A stretch of 64,000 nucleotides of DNA from Phycisphaerae bacterium (GTDB lineage Bacteria; Planctomycetota; Phycisphaerae; Sedimentisphaerales; Anaerobacaceae), in the NCBI GenBank assembly GCA_030601845.1, contig JAUWAY010000009.1, positions 1-64,000 on the forward strand. The letters are read 5' to 3'. The position numbers and the translations under genes were made by a program. The notes beneath the pieces are model-generated. The model did not search any database and was not told the origin of the DNA. It worked only from the letters and a program-made list of their open reading frames with translations. Positions 24,266 through 31,826 of this stretch are shown piece after piece (the stretch's first letter is position 1; every line of letters starts with the position of its first letter).

Positions 24266-25206
24266 TTTGTTAATTCTTTTTTTGCCATTTCTGCGGCCTT
24301 ACTGTCCGGCCATTTGTCCAGGACCATTTGATAATACAAATTAGCCGATTGCTTATTACCAGTTCTTTGATAATATCGGCCAATATTGAATTGTTTATAA
24401 GCCAATTGCTCATCTATCTGCTTCAATATTCTATCAACACCGATTTTTTCAGCATCTTCGGGATATAGTGCTCTGAAATTTTCGTAATAGGTTTTGGCGC
24501 TAACCAGATTTGACCCATCATAGTTTGGTCCTTTATACGTAGCGTGCCTGCATCGAGCCTTACCAAGCAGTGCGTCTTTACTGATTTGGTCGGTTGGCCA
24601 TTGCGATTCGATTTCCGACCATTTATAGTATGCCTCGTTGAATTTTCCTCGCCTTTCGTAATTTTCTACCACTGCCTCAGCCGCTAATATCGCGATTGGT
24701 GCATCGCTGGCCCGGTCGCTAATCCTTTCCATAATTTTAATGCCTTCGGCGTATCCTTTCATTTCGAAGATGCCAAGTACTGTTTTTTTCCGCCCGGCCA
24801 AAAATTCCTCAGCAATGTAAAACTGCCTGTCCAAAGCCGCATCACGAAGTTCACTTTCGGGATATTCAGCGAGCAACTTGTCATAGCCCCTGACCGCCCT
24901 GACAAATTTTCCTTCGCAAAAGAACATCTCCGCCTCGATAAAGGCATCCAAATCGGGCCCTGCAATTTCGGGAAAGTCCTTTTCGAGTTGTTCCAATGCC
25001 TCCTTAGCAGCCTTGCATTGCCCTGTGTTAACCAGTTTTTTGATTTGAGTTACCGCCAGCAGATACTTATCCTCACCTTTAGCCGACACAGCTTCCCAAT
25101 CCCTGCCTTCGTTCAATCGCCAGGTCTCCGCCGAGACCTCCGGCAAGGCCAACAGCAGCGATGTTAAAGCCAATACTATTGCAAATTGCGCCCTGTTCTT
25201 AAACAT
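24262..25206 (-). CDS. BamD/YfiO-like TPR protein
   Basis: This 314-residue exported protein has a signal peptide (MFKNRAQFAIVLALTSLLLA..) and at least five TPR-like helix pairs. Among them are KAAKEALEQLEKDFPEI, YDKLLAEYPESELRDAAL and YYQMVLDKWPDSKAAEMA, the usual pattern of BamD, CpoB and related envelope scaffolds. No lipobox Cys follows the signal, so it is probably soluble in the periplasm. The final codons and the stop lie in a ctaaagtg repeat. Pairing with the LptE-like gene suggests an outer-membrane assembly role, by context only. Confidence 0.75.
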   Translation of the reverse strand: MFKNRAQFAIVLALTSLLLALPEVSAETWRLNEGRDWEAVSAKGEDKYLLAVTQIKKLVNTGQCKAAKEALEQLEKDFPEIAGPDLDAFIEAEMFFCEGKFVRAVRGYDKLLAEYPESELRDAALDRQFYIAEEFLAGRKKTVLGIFEMKGYAEGIKIMERISDRASDAPIAILAAEAVVENYERRGKFNEAYYKWSEIESQWPTDQISKDALLGKARCRHATYKGPNYDGSNLVSAKTYYENFRALYPEDAEKIGVDRILKQIDEQLAYKQFNIGRYYQRTGNKQSANLYYQMVLDKWPDSKAAEMAKKELTK

Positions 25207-25282
25207 AATGCTGCGTTCCCAATCATCAGAATTTAGCTATTCCAACCGCAACTATCAGATATTATACCCGTTTTCGAAACCA

Positions 25283-25345
25283 TTGCAAAGGGCAAATCGC
25301 TAATTGCAAAGGGCAAATCGCTAATCGCAAAGGGCAAATCGCTAA
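25283..25345. repeat. Three tandem 21-bp repeats
   Basis: Three near-perfect copies of a 21-bp unit, t(t/c)gcaaagggcaaatcgctaa, with no spacers, followed by tcgctgcttgc. They lie in the 350-base gap between the BamD-like gene and rex, which holds no gene. A hairpin GGATGT-agca-ACATCC stands at 25476-25491, before rex. Confidence 0.8.
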
Positions 25346-25554
25346 TCGCTGCTTGCTACGACCATAAAAAAACGTTATTTTTTTGCATTTTCCTCATCTA
25401 TATGCAGTAACCTCTTTTCAACAAAGAAATTAAGGGATGTGATTTTTGTTGCCAAAATATATAAATTTTCTTGATGGATGTAGCAACATCCGATATATTA
25501 TATATAATAGTTTGTGAATGTGAACTCAAGCACCAAGCAGGCGTAATATAATTT

Positions 25555-26178
25555 ATGAGGTACCGTAGGGTTCCGGATGAGACTGTTCGGCGGCTGTCAG
25601 TTTACCTGCGGGGTCTGCTGTTTTTGGCAAAGCAGGGTCGACAGAACATATCAAGCCGGGATTTGGCCGATTTCCTCGGCGTTAATCCCTGGCAGATAAG
25701 AAAGGACCTTTCTTATTTTGGCGGTTTCGGCACCCCTGGAGTCGGCTATAAAACAGAAAAGCTAACAAAGCAGATAAAAAAAATTCTCAAGCTCGATTCT
25801 GTCCACAAGACAGCCTTAGTAGGGGTGGGTAATCTGGGCTCGGCTGTTTTGGCGTATCCAGGCTTTAGGATATATGGTTTTAACATCGCTGCCGCGTTCG
25901 ATACCGACCCTAAGAAAATTGGCAGAAAAGTAAAGAATATCACGATTGAAGATGTCTCAAATCTACAGACATTGAAGAGAAGAAAGATTAACCTTGCGAT
26001 TATTACCGTTCCGCGAGATGCTGCTCAGCAAACGGCCGATGCTCTGGTCAAAGCAGGTGTAAAGGGCATCTTGAATTTTTCTCCGTGCCATATAACGGTG
26101 CCTAAGAAAGTCAAAGTAATAACTTTAGACATTGCAAGGGTTCTTGCTCGCCTGCCATACTATATGTCGGCGAGTTGA
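25555..26178 (+). CDS. rex: Redox-sensing transcriptional repressor Rex
   Basis: Rex represses fermentation and hydrogenase genes until NADH rises. The N-terminal winged helix contains SRDLADFLGVNPWQIRKDLSYFG. The Rossmann domain begins VGVGNLGSAVL near residue 89. The C-terminal swapped helix ends ARVLARLPYY. Length (207) is normal. It is placed 25 bases before the first hydrogenase-cluster gene in the same direction, which suggests that it controls that operon and itself. No convincing pair of Rex half sites was found in the upstream gap; a weak TTGTGAATGTGAACTCAA stands before the start. Confidence 0.96.
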   Translation: MRYRRVPDETVRRLSVYLRGLLFLAKQGRQNISSRDLADFLGVNPWQIRKDLSYFGGFGTPGVGYKTEKLTKQIKKILKLDSVHKTALVGVGNLGSAVLAYPGFRIYGFNIAAAFDTDPKKIGRKVKNITIEDVSNLQTLKRRKINLAIITVPRDAAQQTADALVKAGVKGILNFSPCHITVPKKVKVITLDIARVLARLPYYMSAS

Positions 26179-26203
26179 GTTTCACAGGTTCAGGTAAGAA
26201 AAA

Positions 26204-27259
26204 ATGGAAGCCGTTTTTATAAGCAAATTGAAGCCTCTTTTAGATGCTGTTGCCGAACAGATGGCCCTTTATGTTCCGAAAAAGAGCGGAGAATATTATG
26301 TATACAGTAAATACGACCCTTCTGCCAACAAATCGGTTGAGTTTAACAACATACGCACCTGCACTACGGTAAAGGAATTCATATTTGCGGTTTGTGAGCT
26401 TGCTGCAGTTTACCCTGAACCCACCGGACCGGAAGATATAAAACCTTTCGCCGTCTTCGGACTCAAAGACTGCGATTTGCGCTCCATTGAAATCCTGGAC
26501 AAAGTTTTTACAGAAGAGGAATTCCAGGACGTGCTCTATGTAAAACGGCGAGAGAATATGTTTATAATCTCATCCGATTGTTTCGACCCCAGCGAGAGTT
26601 GTTTCTGTAACATTTTTGATGGTCGGCCCTATGCTCAAAGCGGCTTTGATTTGAATGTTTCGCAGGTAAGAGCCGGCTTTATTATCGAAGCCGGTTCGGA
26701 CAAGGGTAAAGATTTTATAGAAAAACACTCGCAGCTCTTCACTGAAGCCGACCAGAGCTTATTGGACGAGCGAGATAAAAACAGGGCTCAGACGCAAAAA
26801 CAACTTGAGCAAAACAATGCTGAACTCAAGTTCGATGCCACAATTAAGGAAATCATGGAAAACGGCCAAGATTCCGCGGTTTTTGATGTCGAGGCAGAGG
26901 AGTGCGTCGAATGTCAGGCCTGTACGAGGATATGTCCCACCTGTCACTGTTTCTACCTCTATGATACCAGGCAGAAAGATTACTTCACCAAGATGAAGAT
27001 GTGGGACAGTTGTATGAGGGTTGGCTATGCCGAAGTAGCCGGTGGTGCAAATCCACACAAAATACTTGGTGATAGAATCAAGCATCGCCTTATGCACAAA
27101 TTTGTCTATTTTCTCGATAGATATGGCATCGATATGTGCGTCGGCTGCGGAAGATGCATTGAGACGTGTGCCGGTGGAATAGACCAACGAACCATACTAA
27201 AGAAATTGAGTGAAGAATTCAAGAGCAAAGGTAAGACAAAATCGAAAGTGGCAAAATGA
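26204..27259 (+). CDS. Sulfhydrogenase beta / AsrA-like 4Fe-4S protein
   Basis: This 351-residue soluble protein resembles HydB of archaeal NAD(P)-linked hydrogenases and AsrA of anaerobic sulfite reductase. An N-terminal domain carries Cys residues around SSDCFDPSESCFC. Two [4Fe-4S] motifs follow in the C-terminal third: CVECQACTRICPTCHC and CVGCGRCIETC. It should pass electrons between the FAD subunit encoded next and the hydrogenase. It is the first structural gene after rex. Its stop overlaps the next start (ATGA). Confidence 0.85.
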   Translation: MEAVFISKLKPLLDAVAEQMALYVPKKSGEYYVYSKYDPSANKSVEFNNIRTCTTVKEFIFAVCELAAVYPEPTGPEDIKPFAVFGLKDCDLRSIEILDKVFTEEEFQDVLYVKRRENMFIISSDCFDPSESCFCNIFDGRPYAQSGFDLNVSQVRAGFIIEAGSDKGKDFIEKHSQLFTEADQSLLDERDKNRAQTQKQLEQNNAELKFDATIKEIMENGQDSAVFDVEAEECVECQACTRICPTCHCFYLYDTRQKDYFTKMKMWDSCMRVGYAEVAGGANPHKILGDRIKHRLMHKFVYFLDRYGIDMCVGCGRCIETCAGGIDQRTILKKLSEEFKSKGKTKSKVAK

Positions 27260-28077
27260 GCCAAAACCCCTACCAGCCCATAAATGGCGAAATCGTTGAC
27301 ATTATAGATGAGTCCCCAACGATTAAAACTTTTGTCGTTGTGCCGGAAGAAAAGTTTAAGTTCGAGACGGGTCAATTCGTGGAGCTGACTTTGCCGGGCG
27401 AAGGTGAAGCTCCGTTTACGCCTTCCTCGCCGCCGGGGCAAACAGAGAAGATGGAAATCACCATTATGGAAGCCGGACGGGTGACGGCCCTATTGCACCA
27501 GTGCAAAAAAGGACAAAAGGTCGGTATTCGCGGGCCTTTCGGCAACGGCTATCCGATTGACGATTTTGTCGGTAAAGAGATTTATATTGTCGGCGGCGGC
27601 GTAGGTTTGGCACCAATCCGGTCGTTATTCCTGACCCTGGTGGATAGAATAAAAGATTTCAAATCCGTAGTTTGCCGGTTTGGAGCCAGAACGCCGGATG
27701 ATTTTATCTATAAAAATACTCTTTTCGGCTCCTGGCAAAAAATTGCCGGCGTGAATATGAAACTTACCGTTGACGAAGCAAACGGCCAATGGAAAGATAA
27801 TGTCGGTGTGGTAACCACGATACTGGCGCCTGATGATGTGAAAATTAAAAACGCAGTGGTGGTGGTTTGTGGGCCGCCGATTATGATGAAATTCACTACC
27901 TTAAAATTGTTGGAGTTTGGATTCGTCGCTAAAGACATTTATCTTTCGATGGAAAAAAATATGAGCTGCGGAATAGGTAAATGCGGCCATTGTATGATAG
28001 GCAAGTATTATGTCTGTAAGGATGGCCCTGTCTTTACCTACAAGCAGATAAAACAATACCCTGATATTTGGGACTGA
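27256..28077 (+). CDS. Sulfhydrogenase gamma / AsrB-like FAD-NAD(P) reductase
   Basis: This 273-residue ferredoxin-reductase-like protein has an FAD barrel (FETGQFVELTLPG, with CKKGQKVGIRGPFGNGY) and a nucleotide domain beginning IVGGGVGLAPIRSLF. The C-terminal [2Fe-2S] motif is SCGIGKCGHCMIGKYYVC, as in HydG/AsrB. It is expected to oxidise or reduce NAD(P)H. With the preceding HydB-like protein it forms an input module for the membrane hydrogenase. A word-repeat gap of 71 bases separates it from the next gene. Confidence 0.9.
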   Translation: MSQNPYQPINGEIVDIIDESPTIKTFVVVPEEKFKFETGQFVELTLPGEGEAPFTPSSPPGQTEKMEITIMEAGRVTALLHQCKKGQKVGIRGPFGNGYPIDDFVGKEIYIVGGGVGLAPIRSLFLTLVDRIKDFKSVVCRFGARTPDDFIYKNTLFGSWQKIAGVNMKLTVDEANGQWKDNVGVVTTILAPDDVKIKNAVVVVCGPPIMMKFTTLKLLEFGFVAKDIYLSMEKNMSCGIGKCGHCMIGKYYVCKDGPVFTYKQIKQYPDIWD

Positions 28078-28148
28078 TTCGTGGCTCGCCGCTCGTGGCT
28101 CGGCACTCGTAGTGCGGGTCGCGGAGCACTGGTCACGGGAAACGAACT
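28078..28148. repeat. CTCGTGGCTCG word-repeat tract inside hydrogenase operon
   Basis: gtggctcgccgctcgtggctcggcactcg is followed by more degenerate words. It separates the reductase gene from the ferredoxin-like gene. Related words occur at 197-262. Confidence 0.6.
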
Positions 28149-28700
28149 ATGGGTGCGAAGCTAATAATCGATTTGGCAAAATGCAAACTTCAGGGCGATT
28201 CCGGCGTTCGGTGTTCGTACAAGCATCATCCTGAAAACAAGGGAATCGACTCGCTTCTGGAGATGATTCGTTTCGCCTTGATATGTCGCAGGTGCGAAAC
28301 TGCGCCGTGTGTCAATGCCTGTCCCCAGGGCGCTTTAGAGAAGGTGCCGAAACGAGGGACGGGGGGCGAGGGACGAGAGACAAGTGAGGACGTTCTTAAG
28401 CGTGCAAATATGCTGTGCACCGGCTGCGGTACTTGTGCGATTGCCTGTCCGTTTGGCACGATATATACTGATTTGATACCTTTTCCAAGCAGCGTTTGCG
28501 ATGTGTGCAAAGGCAGATTGGGACCGGGCGAAAAACCGTTGTGTGTTACTACCTGCGAGGATGGGAGCATAGACTACAGAGAAGCTGACCTGTCGAAGGA
28601 AGGTGATTTGGTGGAAGTTTTCGAGGATATCGTTGTTAAAGTCACAGGTGGCGTTCTCTGGGAGCCGTTTTTAAGGGAAAAAGAAGAGATAAAGAAATGA
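28149..28700 (+). CDS. Ferredoxin-like electron transfer subunit (HycB/CooF type)
   Basis: A 183-residue polyferredoxin with several four-Cys sets: CRRCETAPCVNACP, CTGCGTCAIACP and CDVCKGR..CVTTC. This is the arrangement of CooF/HycB-type subunits that carry electrons to group 4 hydrogenases. Between the first and second sets is a segment (KRGTGGEGRETSEDV) encoded by cgagggac words, which may be an in-frame repeat insertion in a loop. The stop overlaps the start of the membrane subunit gene. Confidence 0.85.
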   Translation: MGAKLIIDLAKCKLQGDSGVRCSYKHHPENKGIDSLLEMIRFALICRRCETAPCVNACPQGALEKVPKRGTGGEGRETSEDVLKRANMLCTGCGTCAIACPFGTIYTDLIPFPSSVCDVCKGRLGPGEKPLCVTTCEDGSIDYREADLSKEGDLVEVFEDIVVKVTGGVLWEPFLREKEEIKK

Positions 28701-29620
28701 GTGTCCCCTTGAATATTTTGTTCTGGATTGTTGTTATTCCAGGTACCGTTGTCTTCGGCCTGGTTGCTTCCTGGATAGTTCGCAAGGTCAGCGCCCTTGT
28801 GCAGTGGCGTGTTGGGCCGCCGCTTTGTCAGCCGTTATACGACATTATGAAACTGATGGGCAAGGAAATCCTTGTGCCGCAGGAGGCGCAACAAACCGTT
28901 TTTATGGCGGCGCCGCTTGTTGGTTTGGCCGGCATTCTGCTGTTTTCGATAATGCTCTGGCGGATAACTATTACCGAAACGGCCTTTGTTGGCGACATTA
29001 TTGTGGCGATTTATCTAATGGCTCTGCCGTCTCTGGCACTGATTCTGGGCAGCAGCGCCAGTGCCAGTCCCCACGCGGCGCTTGGCACAAGTCGGGAAAT
29101 GAAGCTGGTTATGAGCTATGAGCTGCCGCTGGTGCTGGCCTTTATCGTGGTGATTATAAAAACCGGTGGGCAGCTCAATTTAGCTGCAATCGCTCAACAG
29201 ACACCGGCCCTTAGTATATCCGGAATGCTGGCGTTTCTGGTTGCGCTATTGTGCGTTCAGGCGAAACTTGGGTTTGTCCCGTTCGATATAGCCGAGGCCG
29301 AGACCGAACTTGGAAGCGGTGTTCTGATGGAATACTCCGGAGCTTTGCTTGCTGTTTGGAAACTTATCCAGGCAGTGATGCTCGTGGCACTGCCGTTGTT
29401 TTTGGTAACAGTATTTCTTGGTGGCTTCAGGCCAAACTTATGGGCAGGGCTTGGCAAACTTGTGGGGATATTGGTTTTGCTGATTTTGATAAAGAATACA
29501 AACCCGCGTGTGCGGATTGACCAGGCAATGAAGTTTTTCTGGTTTTACTGCGGGATTGCTCTGGCTGCTGCTATTATTCTGGCAATAATAGGTAATTATT
29601 GTGGCGTCGGTTGGCTTTAA
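28697..29620 (+). CDS. Hydrogenase membrane subunit, NuoH/MbhM/HycD type
   Basis: A 307-residue integral membrane protein of the complex I subunit 1 family with about eight helices. Typical stretches are the loop after helix 1 (WRVGPPLCQPLYDIMKLM) and the conserved acidic FVPFDIAEAETELGSG near residue 195. It forms the membrane foot under the hydrogenase arm and lines the entrance of the ion path. It overlaps the ferredoxin-like gene by four bases. Confidence 0.94.
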   Translation: MSVPLNILFWIVVIPGTVVFGLVASWIVRKVSALVQWRVGPPLCQPLYDIMKLMGKEILVPQEAQQTVFMAAPLVGLAGILLFSIMLWRITITETAFVGDIIVAIYLMALPSLALILGSSASASPHAALGTSREMKLVMSYELPLVLAFIVVIIKTGGQLNLAAIAQQTPALSISGMLAFLVALLCVQAKLGFVPFDIAEAETELGSGVLMEYSGALLAVWKLIQAVMLVALPLFLVTVFLGGFRPNLWAGLGKLVGILVLLILIKNTNPRVRIDQAMKFFWFYCGIALAAAIILAIIGNYCGVGWL

Positions 29621-29629
29621 GGTGGATTT

Positions 29630-30061
29630 ATGAGCTGGAAAATATGGTCATTAAAGAAATCACCGTGGGTATTTCACGTTAATACGGGCGCGTGCAATAA
29701 CTGCGATATCGAGATTGTTAATTTGCTAACCCCCAAGTTTGACGTGGAGAGGTTTGGTATCAAATTAGTTGGCTCGCCTCGACACGCCGACGCCCTGTTA
29801 GTAACGGGCGTAGTAACCCGCCAGGCGGCACCGCGACTGCGGGAGGTGTATCGCCAGACCTCCAAGCCCTGTGTTGTTTTTGCAATGGGCGCATGTGCCT
29901 GCGACACAGGAATATTCAGAAGCGGTTATCATGTCGTCGGGCCGGTAGATAAAATAATCAGAGAAATTGACCCAAATGCGATTATCGCCTACGTGCCGGG
30001 CTGTCCGCCGAAGCCGGAAGCGATGATATCCGGCATAGTAAAGGCACTGTCGATCTTATAA
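29630..30061 (+). CDS. Hydrogenase small subunit, NuoB/MbhJ/HycG type
   Basis: This 143-residue protein of the complex I 20-kDa family has the four Cys of the proximal [4Fe-4S] cluster: Cys22 and Cys25 in ACNNCDIE, Cys89 in MGACACD, and Cys125 in VPGCPPKP. The cluster lies next to the [NiFe] site of the large subunit. Length is typical of the short group 4 form. A ctaaagtt repeat of about 40 bases separates it from the large-subunit gene. Confidence 0.94.
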   Translation: MSWKIWSLKKSPWVFHVNTGACNNCDIEIVNLLTPKFDVERFGIKLVGSPRHADALLVTGVVTRQAAPRLREVYRQTSKPCVVFAMGACACDTGIFRSGYHVVGPVDKIIREIDPNAIIAYVPGCPPKPEAMISGIVKALSIL

Positions 30062-30103
30062 AAGTGCCTAAAGTTAAAAAATACTAAATACGCGATACGA
30101 AAT
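30062..30103. repeat. CTAAAGT word repeat between small and large hydrogenase subunit genes
   Basis: aaagtgcctaaagttaaaaaatac is near-identical to 10311-10336, after rnfG. It is followed by a cgcgatacgaaatatgaa word that runs into the next start codon. Confidence 0.65.
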
Positions 30104-31825
30104 ATGAATCAGGAAGAACTGAACAACAAGCTGTTGGAAATAAAGGATAAGCTCACAGCAGTTGAGCAGCCGGCAGACAATAGAATATATCTTGCCTGTG
30201 AGGCCGAAAACGCTTACGCCGTCAACAAGTTTCTGTTTGAAGATGTGCCTTTGAGGTTTGTAATTGCTACGGGCATTGATTCTGACGATTGCTTTGAAGT
30301 TCTCTACCATTATGCGTATGATGAAACCGGCTGCATGATTACTCTAAAAGTTTTCATCCGTGACCGGGAAAACCCGACGATTGAGTCCATCGCGCCGTTT
30401 TTGCCGGGCGCAGAGTGGATAGAAAGAGAGATTCACGACATTCTGGGAATCGAGTTCAAAAATCATCCTGATATGAGGCGGCTAATCCTGGCTGACGACT
30501 GGCCCGAGGGCGTTTATCCATTGAGAAAAGATGCGAAAGGGCCGGCAGAACGCCCGGATGGCGAGCCATCGACTCGTCCAACCATCCAGACGCAATCGCC
30601 CGCCCGGCGAACCGTCCCACTGGCGAAACCGGTTATTGCAGTCGGGCCGTTTCATCCACTGCAGGAAGAGATGGAGTTTTTCCAGCTAACCGTCGATGGC
30701 GAAATCGTAACGGATATTGATATGAGAATATCTTATAACCATCGCGGCATAGAAAAAATCAGCGAATCGCTGCAATTTGACCAGGTGGCGTTTTTGGTTT
30801 CTCGCGTATGCGGAATTTGTTCGGCCTCGCATCCCTTAGCTTACGTGCAGGCGGTGGAAGAGCTTGCCGGTGTAAAGCCGCCTGAGCGTGCCCTGTATGT
30901 GCGAACGATTATCAACGAGCTTGAACGCATCCACAGCCATATTCTCTGGGTAGGCCTGGCAGGGCACTTTATCGGCTATGATACCGTCTTTATGTGGGCA
31001 TGGAAATATCGTGAGCCGGTGCTTGATTTACTGGAGGAAATCACCGGCAATAGAAACAACTATGGCAACGTCAAGGTTGGCGGCTGTCGTGAGGATATTC
31101 CCAATGAGCTAAAGCCCAAGATACTAAAAGAGATGGACAAGCTCGAAAAAAAGATGGATATGCTCACCAAAGCAGTGCTTGATGACCCTGTTCTTCATGC
31201 TCGGCTAAAAGGTGTAGGCGTGTTGAGCAAAGAGGATGCTATCAAATATGCGGTAACGGGGCCGACAGCCCGGGGCAGTGGAGTCGCCATTGATGTAAGA
31301 CGCGATGACCCCTACGCTTTATACGGTGACTTGGACTGGAATGTAATTAGCCAACCGCAAGGTGACGTTTTTGCCAAGGCCGTTGTTCGTCTTCTGGAAG
31401 TATTTGAATCTATCAAAATGATAAGGCAGGCCGTAAAAAGGATTCCTGACGGACCTATCGCTGTAGAGGTCAAGGAAATCCCGCCTGGCGAAGGGGTCGG
31501 ACACGTTGAGGCACCAAGAGGTGAGACGTTCCATTACGTCCGCAGCGACGGTGGCAACAGGCCGGTCCGACACAAGATAAGAGCACCGAGTTTTGTTAAT
31601 GTCCCTTCGTTCAGGGCCTCGTGCATCGGTGAACACATTGCTGATGTTACGATTACACTCGCAGCGGTTGACCCCTGTTACAGCTGCACCGAGAGATTGG
31701 CTGTTGTTGACCAGCATAGCAATGTTATACACGACTATGAAGCATTGCTGCGATTGAGTCGCGATAAAACAGCACAAATAAGGAAGGAACTCGGCACGCA
31801 GGGAATAAAGATGGAGGATTTATAA
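30104..31825 (+). CDS. Group 4 [NiFe]-hydrogenase large subunit, NuoC-NuoD fusion
   Basis: A 573-residue fusion. Residues 1-140 are the NuoC/30-kDa domain (IEREIHDILGIEF). A Pro/Arg-rich linker (about 145-175) follows, then the NuoD/HycE-type catalytic domain. Both [NiFe] ligand pairs are present: RVCGIC (Cys236, Cys239) and DPCYSC (Cys525, Cys528). It is therefore a hydrogenase rather than a complex I subunit. After DPCYSCTER a tail of about 42 residues remains. In HycE-type enzymes this tail is removed by a HycI-type protease after nickel loading, and such a protease is encoded at 39.4 kb. It makes or uses H2 on the cytoplasmic side. Confidence 0.95.
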   Translation: MNQEELNNKLLEIKDKLTAVEQPADNRIYLACEAENAYAVNKFLFEDVPLRFVIATGIDSDDCFEVLYHYAYDETGCMITLKVFIRDRENPTIESIAPFLPGAEWIEREIHDILGIEFKNHPDMRRLILADDWPEGVYPLRKDAKGPAERPDGEPSTRPTIQTQSPARRTVPLAKPVIAVGPFHPLQEEMEFFQLTVDGEIVTDIDMRISYNHRGIEKISESLQFDQVAFLVSRVCGICSASHPLAYVQAVEELAGVKPPERALYVRTIINELERIHSHILWVGLAGHFIGYDTVFMWAWKYREPVLDLLEEITGNRNNYGNVKVGGCREDIPNELKPKILKEMDKLEKKMDMLTKAVLDDPVLHARLKGVGVLSKEDAIKYAVTGPTARGSGVAIDVRRDDPYALYGDLDWNVISQPQGDVFAKAVVRLLEVFESIKMIRQAVKRIPDGPIAVEVKEIPPGEGVGHVEAPRGETFHYVRSDGGNRPVRHKIRAPSFVNVPSFRASCIGEHIADVTITLAAVDPCYSCTERLAVVDQHSNVIHDYEALLRLSRDKTAQIRKELGTQGIKMEDL

Positions 31826-31826
31826 A

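Noticed and set aside
25283-25345. Possible CRISPR array
   Set aside because: The three 21-bp units are direct tandem copies with no spacers, and no cas genes are present.
25512-25530. Rex operator TTGTGAATGTGAACTCAA
   Set aside because: The left half fits the Rex consensus but the right half does not. Reported only as weak in the rex entry.
30541-30630. Repeat insertion in the NuoC-NuoD linker
   Set aside because: The linker is Pro/Arg-rich and low in complexity, but its DNA did not clearly match the words seen elsewhere.
28697-31825. Complex I (NADH:quinone oxidoreductase) operon
   Set aside because: The large subunit keeps both CxxC nickel-ligand pairs, and a HycI-type protease gene follows. 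This fits a group 4 hydrogenase rather than Nuo.
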